From Salinicola avicenniae (lineage in GTDB: Bacteria > Pseudomonadota > Gammaproteobacteria > Pseudomonadales > Halomonadaceae): DNA of 64,000 nt. Of the stretch, positions 25,369 through 35,384 are shown in pieces. The notes beneath the pieces are model-generated. The model ran no database searches and was not told the DNA's origin. It saw only the letters and a list, made by a program, of their open reading frames with translations. The translations under genes and the position numbers were made by a program. Position 1 is the first letter of the stretch, and each line of letters opens with the position of its first letter. The DNA is taken from the NCBI RefSeq assembly GCF_023736115.1, contig NZ_JAKQZC010000005.1:124001-188000 (forward strand). Reading direction: 5' to 3'.

Positions 25369-25628
25369 GTCTCGCTCCTTTCAATGAGATGACATTCTCG
25401 CACCGTCATGGAATCCTTGTCCTGGCGCCCTCGCACCGCTGGCCCATACGCCTCGACTCGCGGCACACCGCTTCGACGACGCCCGAGCGTACTGACATCC
25501 AAGGCATGGCCACTGGCTTCGATGCTTTGCCGCCCGGCGAGAACCCGTCGACGTCTCAAACCCCATTCACGAGTTGCGCCGGCCCGCCGACAATGATTTG
25601 CTACTCAGTTGATTGACCGGAGAAAACC

Positions 25629-25949
25629 ATGGACGAAGATCGCCTGATCACCAAACTCCAAGACCGGTTCGACCCAGCAGCCGCGGGCCAACTAACGGCC
25701 GTCTACCAGTTCGATCTCGATGACACCGAGAATTATCACGTGCAGATCGACCAGGGCGAACTCGATATTCACCAAGGCCAGCACGATAAGCCAGACGTCG
25801 TCATCGCCAGCAACTCCGCGACGCTGATCGCGCTGTTCAAGAAAGAACTCAACGCCATGCAGGCGCTACTCAGCGGCCGGATCAAGGTCAAGGGCGATAT
25901 CGGTCTCGCCAGCCGACTCCCGAAGCTCTTCGGCAAACCTCGGGAGTGA
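25629..25949 (+). CDS. SCP2 sterol-binding domain protein
   Basis: 106 residues making up a single SCP2 fold. ENYHVQIDQGELDIHQGQ and the following PDVVIASNSATLIALFKKELNAMQALLSGRIKVKGD are typical, including the GRIKVKGD strand-turn. SCP2 domains bind hydrophobic ligands such as fatty acyl chains; the bacterial role is unknown. ATG 25629 is preceded by GGAGAA. The 260 bases upstream, shared with sohB, hold no gene I can support. Ends five bases before nudC, on the opposite strand. Confidence 0.9.
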   Translation: MDEDRLITKLQDRFDPAAAGQLTAVYQFDLDDTENYHVQIDQGELDIHQGQHDKPDVVIASNSATLIALFKKELNAMQALLSGRIKVKGDIGLASRLPKLFGKPRE

Positions 25950-25954
25950 CACGT

Positions 25955-26725
25955 CTAGCGGACGGCAACCGCTCCCCGGTGGGTCTCTATCAACTGGCGC
26001 GAGATCGAATAGACCGGCGGCAGTTGCGGCAACCTTTCAGGCGTAAACCAGGCGGCATCGACGATCTCCTCACCGTCGATCCGAATGCGTCGGCTGGCAG
26101 CCTCCGCGAAGAACCCCATCATGAGCGAGTGGGGGAATGGCCAGGACTGGCTCTTGAAGAAGCTGACCCGCCCGACCTCGACGCCGACCTCTTCCATGAC
26201 CTCCCGGCGCACGGCGGCCTCGACCGACTCGCCAGGCTCGATAAAGCCAGCCAACGTGGAGTAACGCTGCGGCGGAAAGCGCGGGCTGCGCGCCAGCAGC
26301 ATCTCCTTGCCGTAGGTGACCAAGGTAATGATGCAGGGTGAGATCCGCGGATAACCGCGCAACCCGCAGTTGTCGCATTGCATCGCGAACTCGTGCAGCA
26401 GGCGTCGCGTCGAATGCCCGCAGCGCCCGCAGAAGCGGTGATCGCGCTGCCAGCGGGTCACCTGTAGTGCCGTGGCAAGCAGCTCGCTCTCGGCCGCCGA
26501 TGCCTGCGCCAGCCAATCGCGCAATGGCGGCCACTGCGCGTCGCCAGACTCGAGCGCGACCGCAACCGGCGCATCGTTCCAGTACCCCAGACGCATGGCG
26601 TCTTCAGGCCAGGCATCACTCCACCCCAGCAGACTGCCATCGGCCGCGGGCGCGGCGCCATCATTGCTCAATCTGAGCAGCCAGCCGGTCGCAATATCGG
26701 CCGGCGGCATTTCGCGTCGCAACAT
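25955..26725 (-). CDS. nudC: NADH pyrophosphatase / NAD-RNA decapping hydrolase
   Basis: 256 residues. A four-cysteine zinc ribbon (FCGRCGHSTRR, then QCDNCG) precedes the Nudix box GFIEPGESVEAAVRREVMEEVG, visible around residues 150-175, and the NudC-specific SQSWPFPHS. Hydrolyses NADH to NMNH and AMP and removes NAD caps from RNA. ATG 26725 overlaps the dnaQ stop (TGATG), so it is translated from the dnaQ message; an ATG five codons later is also possible. Confidence 0.94.
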   Translation of the reverse strand: MLRREMPPADIATGWLLRLSNDGAAPAADGSLLGWSDAWPEDAMRLGYWNDAPVAVALESGDAQWPPLRDWLAQASAAESELLATALQVTRWQRDHRFCGRCGHSTRRLLHEFAMQCDNCGLRGYPRISPCIITLVTYGKEMLLARSPRFPPQRYSTLAGFIEPGESVEAAVRREVMEEVGVEVGRVSFFKSQSWPFPHSLMMGFFAEAASRRIRIDGEEIVDAAWFTPERLPQLPPVYSISRQLIETHRGAVAVR

Positions 26726-27474
26726 CAGTGAGGAGACTCCGCTGAGGCCAGTTTGTCCCACTGCACTTCTCCGCTCGACTCGCGAATCTGATCGAGACGC
26801 TGACGGTGGGCTTCCCATTCCGCCTCGCTGGGCTGCGTCACCGATAGCGAGACACGGTCCCGGCTGATACGCCGGATACCGCTCGCGCCACCGGCTTCAC
26901 CGCTGCTTCTCGCCTCCTCGCCCGCCAGGGAGAGCGCGGTCTGCCCACCGGTCATCGCCAGGTAGACATCCGCCAGAATCTCGGAGTCGAGCAGTGCACC
27001 GTGGAGCACGCGCTGGCCATTGTCCACGTCGTAACGCTTGCATAAGGCATCCAGGCTGTTGCGCTGCCCCGGATGCATCTGACGAGCCATCTTCAGCGTA
27101 TCCAGCACGCTGCAGTGATCGGCCGTCGGCCCGAGCTTGGGTTCGCCCCGAGCGGCGTTCAGCAAGCGAAATTCGTGATCGAAGAAACCTACGTCGAAAG
27201 GCGCATTGTGAATGACCAGCTGGGCGCCGCGAATAAACTCCCAGAGCTCGTCGGCGATCTGCGCGAAGACCGGTTCGTTGGCCACTCGCTCGTTGGTAAT
27301 GCCATGAATCTCGATCGCCTCGGCCTCGATCTCCCGCTCGGGATTGATGTACTGATGATAAGTGCGACCGGTGAACCGCCGGTTGATCAGCTCGATGCCA
27401 CCGATCTCGATGATGCGGTGTCCCTCGCGCGGGTCGATGCCGGTGGTCTCCGTATCCATGACGATTTGGCGCAT
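26725..27474 (-). CDS. dnaQ: DNA polymerase III epsilon subunit
   Basis: 3'-5' proofreading exonuclease of the replicative polymerase. 249 residues. Exo I VMDTETTGIDPREG, Exo II VIHNAPFDVGF, and Exo III-epsilon HGALLDSEILADVYLAMTGGQ carry the four acidic metal ligands and the His of DEDDh enzymes. The tail after about residue 185 is the flexible linker and alpha-subunit-binding segment. Separated from rnhA by 56 bases on the same strand (in E. coli the two are divergent), and overlapping nudC by one base. Confidence 0.96.
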   Translation of the reverse strand: MRQIVMDTETTGIDPREGHRIIEIGGIELINRRFTGRTYHQYINPEREIEAEAIEIHGITNERVANEPVFAQIADELWEFIRGAQLVIHNAPFDVGFFDHEFRLLNAARGEPKLGPTADHCSVLDTLKMARQMHPGQRNSLDALCKRYDVDNGQRVLHGALLDSEILADVYLAMTGGQTALSLAGEEARSSGEAGGASGIRRISRDRVSLSVTQPSEAEWEAHRQRLDQIRESSGEVQWDKLASAESPH

Positions 27475-27530
27475 GCCGTGATCCTCGCTAATACCTTGGT
27501 GGTTGCGTGCGGTGCTTACGTGCGGTGGCG

Positions 27531-28001
27531 CTATCGCGCGGCAACGACCTCGTCGATCGCCTCATTGACCAGTCGATCGGCGGCCTCATTGCCCTCGTGC
27601 CCGCTATGCCCCTTGACCCAGTGCCATTCGACCTCGTGTCGCTGGGTCTCGGCAAGCAGCTCACGCCATAGCTCGGCATTCTTGACCGGCTGTTTGGATG
27701 CCGTGACCCAGCCCTTCTTCTGCCAGCCGTGAATCCATTCGGTGATCCCTTTGCGCACATACTGGGAGTCGGTCCACAGCGCCACCCGGCATGGGCGGTC
27801 CAACAGGCGCAGCGCCTGGATCGCCGCCATCAGTTCCATGCGATTGTTGGTCGTCTGCGGCTCGCCCCCCTTCAAGGTCTTTCGATGCTGTCCATAGACG
27901 AGCAATGCGCCCCATCCTCCGGGGCCGGGATTGCCGCGACAGCCGCCGTCGGTGTAGATGGTCACTTGCGGTAGGGCTTGCTCGGACTTCGGGGCTGACA
28001 A
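27531..28001 (-). CDS. rnhA: Ribonuclease HI
   Basis: 156 residues, same length as the E. coli enzyme. The DEDD active site is visible: Asp in [12 protein letters not shown], Glu in [10 protein letters not shown], Asp in LWTDSQYV and Asp in GNEAADRL, with the substrate-handle HGWQKKGW and the His loop KGHSGHEGN. Removes RNA from RNA-DNA hybrids. Lies between yafS-like methyltransferase and dnaQ in the conserved gammaproteobacterial order. Confidence 0.97.
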   Translation of the reverse strand: MSAPKSEQALPQVTIYTDGGCRGNPGPGGWGALLVYGQHRKTLKGGEPQTTNNRMELMAAIQALRLLDRPCRVALWTDSQYVRKGITEWIHGWQKKGWVTASKQPVKNAELWRELLAETQRHEVEWHWVKGHSGHEGNEAADRLVNEAIDEVVAAR

Positions 28002-28103
28002 GACGGAAACTCTCTCTATGGCGTGACAATGGGTGAGTTGGACTCGGAAAGCTGGGGCCGGCGGACAATTGGTACTTCGCTCGACGCCGAGATCAGGACG
28101 AAG

Positions 28104-28994
28104 TCACGCTGACTGACGCGCGGTTGCGCCGGGGACTGACGCGCCATGGTCGCCGCCGACCGGTGAACGCTCCGGTGCCACGCTGGCAGCGCCGCCGATC
28201 GCCGTGGGGCGGACAGCTGGCCGAGAAGCGGCGTCGGCATCACGAGCAAGCCCAAGCCAGGCACCCGCGCGCGCGCCGCTCGGAGGAATCTCCTGCAGTC
28301 GGATCGGTTGAACCGGCAGCACGCGACGCCGAGCGACCAGCAAGTAGGCCGAGGCCAGTGGCACGTTGTAGCGTCGCCCGAACGTCTCGAGATGGCGATT
28401 GCCTACCGGTCGACCAGGCAACCGAAAACCGCAGTAGTCTACCCGTTCGATCTCGAAGTCCACAAACGCCAGCCAGTCGCTGAGACGCCGTGGCGTTCGC
28501 CAGCTCTGCCGCCACGGCGCCGGCCGCCGCGAGCGCCAGCCGGCGGAAGGCCCGAACGGATGCCAGCCAAAGACCAGCAATCGACCGTCCGCCCGCGTCA
28601 CGCGCGCCGCTTCCTGTAGCACGTGATGGGGGCGCTCTACCGCCTCCAGCAAGTGATGTACCAGCACCAGATCGATGCTGTCATCCGCCAGCGGCAGGCG
28701 TTCGGGTAAGCAGACCAGGGTATTGTGTTCTCCGGCGAGCTGTTCGTTGGGGGACCAGCCCAGCGCCCGTTGTACCGGGCACATGTCACTCATCAAGGGC
28801 GCCATGCCCAGTTGCAGGCTGACCTCGCCCTGATGACTTTCGCAGTGCGGCCCGAGGCACGCCCGTTCGGCTCGCCACAGGGCCTGGCCGTGAGCGGAAG
28901 CCCAGTATCGGCGGCCTTCGGTGACGGCAGCCGCCAGCGAATGGGTGGGAGACGAGATTGACACGAGCGGAATAACTCCCCAAGGTTGTCGCAT
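28104..28994 (-). CDS. SAM-dependent methyltransferase-like protein, YafS type
   Basis: 296 residues. The type 11 methyltransferase core is seen at LPLADDSIDLVLVHHLLE followed by VLQEAARVTRADGRLLVFGWHPFGP. The usual glycine-rich GxGxG motif I is not evident; SLQLGMAPLM stands in its place, as is usual for YafS proteins. After the core there is a long arginine- and alanine-rich tail of about 70 residues that looks disordered. ATG 28994 gives the family start, MRQPWG. Divergent from gloB by 163 bases and 102 bases ahead of rnhA. Substrate unknown. Confidence 0.82.
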   Translation of the reverse strand: MRQPWGVIPLVSISSPTHSLAAAVTEGRRYWASAHGQALWRAERACLGPHCESHQGEVSLQLGMAPLMSDMCPVQRALGWSPNEQLAGEHNTLVCLPERLPLADDSIDLVLVHHLLEAVERPHHVLQEAARVTRADGRLLVFGWHPFGPSAGWRSRRPAPWRQSWRTPRRLSDWLAFVDFEIERVDYCGFRLPGRPVGNRHLETFGRRYNVPLASAYLLVARRRVLPVQPIRLQEIPPSGARAGAWLGLARDADAASRPAVRPTAIGGAASVAPERSPVGGDHGASVPGATARQSA

Positions 28995-29157
28995 TTTGAC
29001 GTCGGGACCGTCGGCATCCGCAGACAGGTGATGACCTCCCGCGCGTCCGTTATCGTCATCGTCGATGCCGGACTCCCCCCACGATGGCCAGCCAATATCG
29101 TTGGGGAAGGCCGAGTACGAACTATCAGTACGAACTATCGTCGAACAAGGATCGCAC

Positions 29158-29925
29158 ATGTTGACCGTGATACCGATTCCCGCGCTGCAGGATAACTATA
29201 TCTGGCTGTTTCGTCAGGACACCAGCAACCGCGTAGCCGTGGTCGATCCCGGTGATGCCGCTCCCGTGGTCGACTGGCTGGAGCGGGAGCAACTGATGCT
29301 GGATACGATCCTGATCACCCATCATCACGCCGACCACACCGGCGGACTGAAGCCCCTGATCGAACGCTATTCACCGACGGTATACGGTCCGGACAACCCG
29401 GCCATCGAGGGTATTCAGCAGGTTGTCGGCGAAGGCGACGAGTGCCATGTGCTCGGCCGTCGCTTCGAGGTATACGCCGTCCCCGGGCATACGCTCGATC
29501 ATATCGCATTCTACGCCCCGGGTACTCCCGGCCTGCTGTTTGCCGGCGACACGCTGTTCTCGGCAGGATGCGGCCGTTGTTTTGAGGGCACCCCGCGACA
29601 GATGCAGGCGTCGCTGGACAAACTGAATGCCCTGCCCGAGGACACCCTCGTCTTCGCGGCCCACGAATACACCCTCGCCAATCTCGACTTTGCGGCGGCC
29701 GCAGAACCCGACAACCCCGCGCGTGCGGCATACCGCGAGACCTGCGATCAGGCTCGCCGGCTCGACCGTCCGACGCTGCCTACCACGCTCGGTCGGGAGC
29801 GGCAGATCAACCCCTTCCTGCGCGTCGACCAGGCAAGCGTGCAGGAAGCGCTGCGCGAACAGGGGCCAACCGATGACAGAACCACGGCCTTCGCCACCCT
29901 GCGTGGCTGGAAGGACCGCTTCTAG
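29158..29925 (+). CDS. gloB: Hydroxyacylglutathione hydrolase (glyoxalase II)
   Basis: 255 residues. The binuclear metal site is visible in THHHADHTGG, with further ligands in VPGHTLDHIAF, FAGDTLFSAGCGRCFEG and AAHEYT. The C-terminal helical domain ends with NPFLRV and a tail typical of GloB. Hydrolyses S-lactoylglutathione to lactate and glutathione, the second step of methylglyoxal detoxification. ATG 29158 begins MLTVIPIPALQDNYIW, the usual N-terminus. Confidence 0.96.
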   Translation: MLTVIPIPALQDNYIWLFRQDTSNRVAVVDPGDAAPVVDWLEREQLMLDTILITHHHADHTGGLKPLIERYSPTVYGPDNPAIEGIQQVVGEGDECHVLGRRFEVYAVPGHTLDHIAFYAPGTPGLLFAGDTLFSAGCGRCFEGTPRQMQASLDKLNALPEDTLVFAAHEYTLANLDFAAAAEPDNPARAAYRETCDQARRLDRPTLPTTLGRERQINPFLRVDQASVQEALREQGPTDDRTTAFATLRGWKDRF

Positions 29926-29973
29926 CCCATCGTTCGGCGCCGGCACTATCGTGACACAAGGATTTTCGAACCC

Positions 29974-31122
29974 ATGAACACCCGATCGCGGCGTCGCCAG
30001 GCCTTGTATGGCCTGGCGAGCGGCCTGCTGTTATCCACGCTTCCCGCGACGGCCTTGGCGGTCGACACCGGACAACGAGACACTGCCGGCGGCTTCTGGT
30101 CCGCGCTGGTCCTGCAGGAACGCCCGGCGCCAGATGCCTGGAGTCGCCTACGTCACGATTTCCGCCTGTCACACGAAACCGCCAATCCGCGCGTGTCCGA
30201 ATGGCTCGACTGGTACCGTGCCCACCCGCGGCATGTCGAGCAGGTGGCCGCTCGGGCGCGCCCCTGGCTACACTGGATCACCACCCGCCTGGCGGCGCAC
30301 GAACTGCCAAGCGAAATCGCCCTGCTACCCTTCATCGAAAGCGGCTATGACCCGGCGGCAACCAATCCCGGCGGCGCCGCGGGCCTGTGGCAGTTCATGC
30401 CGGGCACCGGTGATGCCATGGGGCTCTCGCGCACGGCCTGGTACGACGGTCGGCACGATGTCGTGGCAGCCACCGATGCCGCCATGCGCTACCTGCGACA
30501 GCTCTCCGACCGTTGGTACGATGGCGATCTGATGCTGGGGCTAGCCGCCTACAACGCCGGCGCGGGAACCGTTAATGTGGCCCGAGAGGCCGCCGCGAAC
30601 CGGGGTGCCCCCATCGATTACTGGCATCTTCGGTTGCCCTCCGAAACGATGGCTTATATCCCCCGGCTGCTGGCACTCTCGGAGGTTATCGCTCACCCGG
30701 CAGAGTATGGCGTGTCACTGCCCGCTATCCCGGATCGCTCGGCGTTCGTTGAAGTGCCCACGGATGGCCCGCTCACGCTGTCTTTGGCCGCCGAGCTTGC
30801 CGGTGTGAAGCCTCGCACCCTGCGTCGCCTCAATCCGGGCTTCAAGCGTGCTGCCACCCGGCCACGAGATGACGCCACGATCCTGCTGCCGATTGCCGCA
30901 AGAGAGCGTTTTCTCGATAACCTCGCCACGTTGCCCGACAGTCAGCGCACCGTGCTCAATCGCTATCAGGTCCAGCGCGGGGATACACTTTCCGGCATCG
31001 CCAGGCGGTTCGGTGCCAGCGTCGCCGAGATTCGACAAGAGAATGACCTTCAGGGCGACGTCATTCGTGTTGGCCAGACGCTCTCCGTGCCGGCCGCGCG
31101 CCTAGCCCAGGCCGGTCACTGA
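29974..31122 (+). CDS. mltD: Membrane-bound lytic murein transglycosylase D, one-LysM form
   Basis: 382 residues: a signal peptide (hydrophobic core to ALAVD), then the SLT catalytic domain with the acid Glu in LPFIESGYDPAA, followed by GAAGLWQFMPGTGDAMGL and LAAYNAGAGTVN, then a single C-terminal LysM (QVQRGDTLSGIARRFGASVAEI). No lipobox is seen. Cuts peptidoglycan with formation of 1,6-anhydro-muropeptides. E. coli MltD has two LysM repeats; this one is short. The gene lies 48 bases after gloB and 177 bases before yejA. Confidence 0.92.
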   Translation: MNTRSRRRQALYGLASGLLLSTLPATALAVDTGQRDTAGGFWSALVLQERPAPDAWSRLRHDFRLSHETANPRVSEWLDWYRAHPRHVEQVAARARPWLHWITTRLAAHELPSEIALLPFIESGYDPAATNPGGAAGLWQFMPGTGDAMGLSRTAWYDGRHDVVAATDAAMRYLRQLSDRWYDGDLMLGLAAYNAGAGTVNVAREAAANRGAPIDYWHLRLPSETMAYIPRLLALSEVIAHPAEYGVSLPAIPDRSAFVEVPTDGPLTLSLAAELAGVKPRTLRRLNPGFKRAATRPRDDATILLPIAARERFLDNLATLPDSQRTVLNRYQVQRGDTLSGIARRFGASVAEIRQENDLQGDVIRVGQTLSVPAARLAQAGH

Positions 31123-31299
31123 GCCCCTCCGCCCGGTGAGACCGCTCGCACGTGGTCGGGCTTCCCTCCATCGCGTTTCGCGTCGACAATAGCGAAGCGT
31201 TAGAAATAGAGCATCTCGCAGCCACGCGGACGGCGAGCGATAAAACGGCAGCAACAGGCGAATGGCGGCAACGATGGTGTCTAACGGAGCAATGACCGG

Positions 31300-33207
31300 A
31301 TGATCTCGATGGCCTCCTTCCGACGCCTCGGAACCTACTTCGTGATGGTGGCAACGCTATTGGCGTCACCGGGAATGGCACACGCGGAAGCCGCGCCCAC
31401 CGAGTCGCCTTCGACTGACCGCGCGTCAGCCACCGACGGGAACAGTGGCGTTCCCACCGTCCATGCTCTCGCTCTCTACGGCGACCCCGCACTGCCGACG
31501 GCCTTCGACCACCTGCCTTACGTCAATCCCGATGCGCCCCATGGCGGCAGGCTCCGTCAAGCCGCCAACGGGAGCTTTGACTCGACCAACCCCTTCATCA
31601 TCCAAGGGACGCCAGCCAGCGGGCTCAGCCTGACCTACGACACGCTGATGGAAGAGAGCGGCGACGAGCCGTTCACTATGTATGGCCTGTTGGCCGAGGG
31701 TATTCGCCTCGACCCCGACCGACACTGGATGGAGATCGACCTGCGACCCGAAGCGCGTTTTCACGATGGCTCACCGGTTACCGCCGCCGACGTGGTATTC
31801 AGTTTTCGCCTGCTTCGCGAAAAGGGACAGCCCTTCTATCGGGCCTACTATGCCAACGTCGAATCGATCGAGGCACTCAGCGAGCGAACGGTGCGTTTCG
31901 AATTCTCCAACAACGACTCCCGCGAGCTACCGCTGATTCTCGGGCAGCTGCCGGTCCTGCCGGCGCACTACTGGCAGGATCGCGACTTCACGCGGCCGAC
32001 CCTCGACAAGCTGCTTGGCTCGGGTCCCTACGAAATTGCCGACATCGATCCCGGTCGCCGTATCGTCTATCGTCGCGTCGACGACTACTGGGGCCGCGAT
32101 CTTCCGTTGAATCGCGGGCGCTACAACATCGATCAGCTCGTCTATGAGTACTTCCGTGACCAGTCGATCGCCCTGGAAGCATTTTTGGCCGGCGAACTCG
32201 ATTACCGCACCGAGAACAGTGCCAAGAACTGGGCCACGGCCTACGATACCCCTGCCGTGGACGACGGCTCGGTGACGCGAACCGTGATCCCGGACGGCCA
32301 GCCTGCCGGCATGCAGGGGTACATTTTCAACACGCGACGGGACAAGCTCTCCGATCCGCGCGTCCGACGGGCTATCGGGTTAGCGTTTGATTTCGATTGG
32401 CTCAACACCCATCTCTTCTACGGCGCCTACCAGCGCACCCATAGTTTCTTTGAAAATTCCGAGATGGCCGCCACGGGCCTGCCGAGCGATGCCGAACGGG
32501 CGCTGCTTGCGCCCTACCGTGACCAGCTGTCCGACGCGATCTTCGATCAGCCGCTGCCGCTCGACCCGCCGCAGGCATTACGCCCACGGCTGCGCCAGGC
32601 GCTATCCCTGCTGCGAGATGCCGGTTACGAGGTCGATGACGGTCAATTGGTCGACCGCGATAGCGGCCGGCCGCTGACACTGGAATTCTTGCTCTATGAC
32701 ACCCAGTTCGAGCGTATCGCCCAACCGTTCGTACAGAACCTGGCCCGACTCGGTATTCAGGCGCGTGTTCGTGTCGTGGACGTCAACCAATACCTCAATC
32801 GCCTGCGCACCTTCGACTTCGATATCATCGGCGCGACGCTGCCCCAGTCGAACAACCCCGGCAACGAGCAGCGTAACTACTGGACCAGTGACTACGCCGA
32901 TACACCGCAGAGTCGCAACTATGCCGGCATACGCAACCCCGTCGTCGATGACCTGGTGGACAAGCTGATTGCCGCCGATAGTCGCGACGCGCTCGACACG
33001 GCGGCGCGCGCGCTGGACCGCGTGCTGCGCTGGGGCTTCTATGTCGTACCACAGTGGTATCTCGATGGCACGCGAATTGCCGCCTGGGACAAATTCGACT
33101 ACCCCGCCGAGCTGCCCCGTTTCGCCTATAGCGTCGATCTCAGCACCTGGTGGGTCGACCCGAGCCGCGCGGCCACGATCAATGCGCGCCAGCGCGGCCA
33201 GGAATAG
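31300..33207 (+). CDS. yejA: ABC transporter periplasmic binding protein YejA (family 5)
   Basis: 635 residues. Signal peptide with cleavage after AHA, then a polar, threonine/serine-rich linker of about 35 residues. The family 5 solute-binding fold begins at LALYGDPALPTAFDHLPYVNPDAPHGGRLR, the YejA signature region, and ends at STWWVDPSRAATIN. Binds peptides or muropeptides for YejBEF. ATG 31300 has GGAG 11 bases upstream; ATG 31309 is an alternative. First gene of yejABEF. Confidence 0.93.
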   Translation: MISMASFRRLGTYFVMVATLLASPGMAHAEAAPTESPSTDRASATDGNSGVPTVHALALYGDPALPTAFDHLPYVNPDAPHGGRLRQAANGSFDSTNPFIIQGTPASGLSLTYDTLMEESGDEPFTMYGLLAEGIRLDPDRHWMEIDLRPEARFHDGSPVTAADVVFSFRLLREKGQPFYRAYYANVESIEALSERTVRFEFSNNDSRELPLILGQLPVLPAHYWQDRDFTRPTLDKLLGSGPYEIADIDPGRRIVYRRVDDYWGRDLPLNRGRYNIDQLVYEYFRDQSIALEAFLAGELDYRTENSAKNWATAYDTPAVDDGSVTRTVIPDGQPAGMQGYIFNTRRDKLSDPRVRRAIGLAFDFDWLNTHLFYGAYQRTHSFFENSEMAATGLPSDAERALLAPYRDQLSDAIFDQPLPLDPPQALRPRLRQALSLLRDAGYEVDDGQLVDRDSGRPLTLEFLLYDTQFERIAQPFVQNLARLGIQARVRVVDVNQYLNRLRTFDFDIIGATLPQSNNPGNEQRNYWTSDYADTPQSRNYAGIRNPVVDDLVDKLIAADSRDALDTAARALDRVLRWGFYVVPQWYLDGTRIAAWDKFDYPAELPRFAYSVDLSTWWVDPSRAATINARQRGQE

Positions 33208-33216
33208 GAGCCATTC

Positions 33217-34290
33217 ATGGCTGGATACATCGCTCGCCGCCTGCTGTTGATGGTCCCCACCCTGCTCGGGATCCTGCTGCTCAACTTTCTCATCGTGCAG
33301 GCGGCTCCCGGCGGCCCGATCGATCAGATGATGGCTCGCTTCGAGGGCCTGGACAGCAGCGCCAGCACCGGCCTTTCCGGCGGCGGCGGTGACGGCGAGC
33401 AAACCTCGTCAGCTCGCCAGGGCGCCGGCGCTGACGAAGCCCTGCGGCAGGCGCTCACCGAGGAGTACGGCTTCGACAAGCCGCCCTGGCAGCGATTTGC
33501 GTTGATGCTCGAGGACTACGCCACCTTCGACCTCGGGGAGAGCCTGTTTCGCGGACAGCCGGTCATCGACCTGATCCTCGACCGACTGCCGGTCTCGATC
33601 TCTCTGGGACTCTGGACGACACTACTGGTCTACCTGATCTCGATCCCCCTGGGCATTCGCAAGGCGCTGCGTCACGGCAGCGCTTTTGACGTGTGGTCCT
33701 CCGGTATCGTGATCGTCGGCTACGCGATTCCCGGGTTCCTCTTTGCCATTCTGCTGATCGTCGTATTCGCCGGCGGCAGCTACCTGGACTGGTTTCCGCT
33801 GCGCGGGCTGACCTCATCGAATTTCAGCGAGCTGTCGCCCGGCGGCAAGATCGTCGACTACTTCTGGCATATTGCCCTGCCGGTCACGGCCTCTGCCGTC
33901 GGCAGCTTCGCCACGCTGACGATGCTGACCAAGAACAGTTTTCTCGACGAAATTCACAAGCAGTACGTGCTGACCGCCAGAGCCAAGGGTGCCTCCGACC
34001 GCCGGGTACTCTATGGCCATGTCTTTCGCAACGCGATGCTCATCATCATCGCCGGCCTGCCTTCGGCACTCATCGGGATCTTCTTTACCGGCTCTCTGCT
34101 GATCGAGGTGATCTTCTCGCTCAATGGTCTCGGCCTGCTTGGCTTCGAAGCCGTCATGCAGCGCGACTATCCGCTCATCTTCGGCACGCTGTATCTCTAC
34201 ACGCTGATCGGCCTGCTGCTGAAACTGGTTTCGGATTTGACCTACGTCTGGGTCGATCCACGCATCGATTTTGCCTCCCGGGAGTCGTGA
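33217..34290 (+). CDS. yejB: ABC transporter permease YejB
   Basis: 357 residues, six membrane segments. N-terminal [21 protein letters not shown] is typical of DppB/YejB permeases; a long polar loop with a glycine/serine stretch ([12 protein letters not shown]) follows, a YejB trait. The cytoplasmic loop [22 protein letters not shown] is the ATPase contact. Starts nine bases after yejA; its stop overlaps the yejE start (TGATG). Confidence 0.94.
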   Translation: MAGYIARRLLLMVPTLLGILLLNFLIVQAAPGGPIDQMMARFEGLDSSASTGLSGGGGDGEQTSSARQGAGADEALRQALTEEYGFDKPPWQRFALMLEDYATFDLGESLFRGQPVIDLILDRLPVSISLGLWTTLLVYLISIPLGIRKALRHGSAFDVWSSGIVIVGYAIPGFLFAILLIVVFAGGSYLDWFPLRGLTSSNFSELSPGGKIVDYFWHIALPVTASAVGSFATLTMLTKNSFLDEIHKQYVLTARAKGASDRRVLYGHVFRNAMLIIIAGLPSALIGIFFTGSLLIEVIFSLNGLGLLGFEAVMQRDYPLIFGTLYLYTLIGLLLKLVSDLTYVWVDPRIDFASRES

Positions 34291-35384
34291 TGAACCGCAC
34301 ACGTCCACGTCTGTCGCCCATTACCCGGCGACGCATCCAGATCTTCCGCGGCAATCGGCGGGCAGTCTGGTCGCTGTGGCTGTTCGGTTTACTGTTCCTG
34401 CTCAGCCTCGGGGCCGAATTGATCGCCAACGACAAGCCCATCGTGATGCAGTACGACGGAGACTGGTACGCCCCGCTGCTGATCGATTATCCGGAAACCA
34501 CCTTCGACGGGTTTCTGCCCACCACCACCGACTATCGCGATCCTTTCGTGCGCTACCAGATTGCCGAGCACGGTTGGGCGCTGTGGCCACCGGTACCGTT
34601 TTCCTATCAGACGCTCGATCGCGATATCCAGGGCCCCGTACCCTCACCCCCCAACCGTCGTCATTGGCTGGGAACCGACGATCAGGGGCGCGATGTCTTT
34701 GCCCGCGTCCTCTATGGATTTCGCCTTTCGGTCGCATTCGCGCTGGCGCTGACCGGCGGCTCGATCGTTCTCGGTGTCGTAATCGGTGGCGTACAAGGCT
34801 ATTTTGGCGGCAAGACCGATCTTATCGGCCAGAGGCTCATCGAAATCTGGTCAGGGTTGCCGGTGCTGTTCCTGCTCATCATTCTCGCCAGCCTGGTCGA
34901 ACCCAACGTCTGGTGGCTGCTCGGCATCATGCTGCTGTTCTCGTGGCTGGGGCTCGTCGATATCGTCCGCGCCGAGTTCTTGCGCGCGCGCAATCTCGAA
35001 TACGTCCGCGCGGCTCGCGCCATGGGGCTGCCGCCACTGCTGATCATGCGTCGCCACGTACTGCCCAATGCCATGGTGGCAACGCTGACCTTCATTCCCT
35101 TCCTGTTCACCGGCGCCATCACCACGCTGACCGCCCTGGACTTCCTTGGCTTCGGTCTTCCGCCAGGCTCGCCGTCCCTCGGTGAATTGGTAGCCCAGGG
35201 CAAGAATAATCTCCAGGCCCCCTGGCTGGGCATCACGGCCTTTCTCAGTCTGAGTATCATGCTGTCGCTACTAGTATTCATCGGGGAAGGACTCCGCGAC
35301 GCCTTCGATCCGCGCCACATCCTCGCGGCCGGCCGGACCGGGAACGGACCGGCCGTGACCGCGATACAGGAAGCTTTGCCATGA
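34290..35384 (+). CDS. yejE: ABC transporter permease YejE
   Basis: 364 residues. A polar N-terminus and one membrane helix, then a periplasmic stretch with ITRRRIQIFRGNRRAVWSLW and HWLGTDDQGRDVFARVLYGFR, the hallmark of DppC/YejE permeases, then five more segments. The ATPase contact loop is VRAARAMGLPPLLIMRRHVLPNAM. Start ATG 34290 overlaps the yejB stop by one base; the stop overlaps yejF by four bases. Confidence 0.94.
   Translation: MNRTRPRLSPITRRRIQIFRGNRRAVWSLWLFGLLFLLSLGAELIANDKPIVMQYDGDWYAPLLIDYPETTFDGFLPTTTDYRDPFVRYQIAEHGWALWPPVPFSYQTLDRDIQGPVPSPPNRRHWLGTDDQGRDVFARVLYGFRLSVAFALALTGGSIVLGVVIGGVQGYFGGKTDLIGQRLIEIWSGLPVLFLLIILASLVEPNVWWLLGIMLLFSWLGLVDIVRAEFLRARNLEYVRAARAMGLPPLLIMRRHVLPNAMVATLTFIPFLFTGAITTLTALDFLGFGLPPGSPSLGELVAQGKNNLQAPWLGITAFLSLSIMLSLLVFIGEGLRDAFDPRHILAAGRTGNGPAVTAIQEALP

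Noticed and set aside
25389-25616. Plus-strand open frame between sohB and the SCP2 gene
   Set aside because: Composition of random GC-rich DNA, no ribosome site, no recognisable domain.
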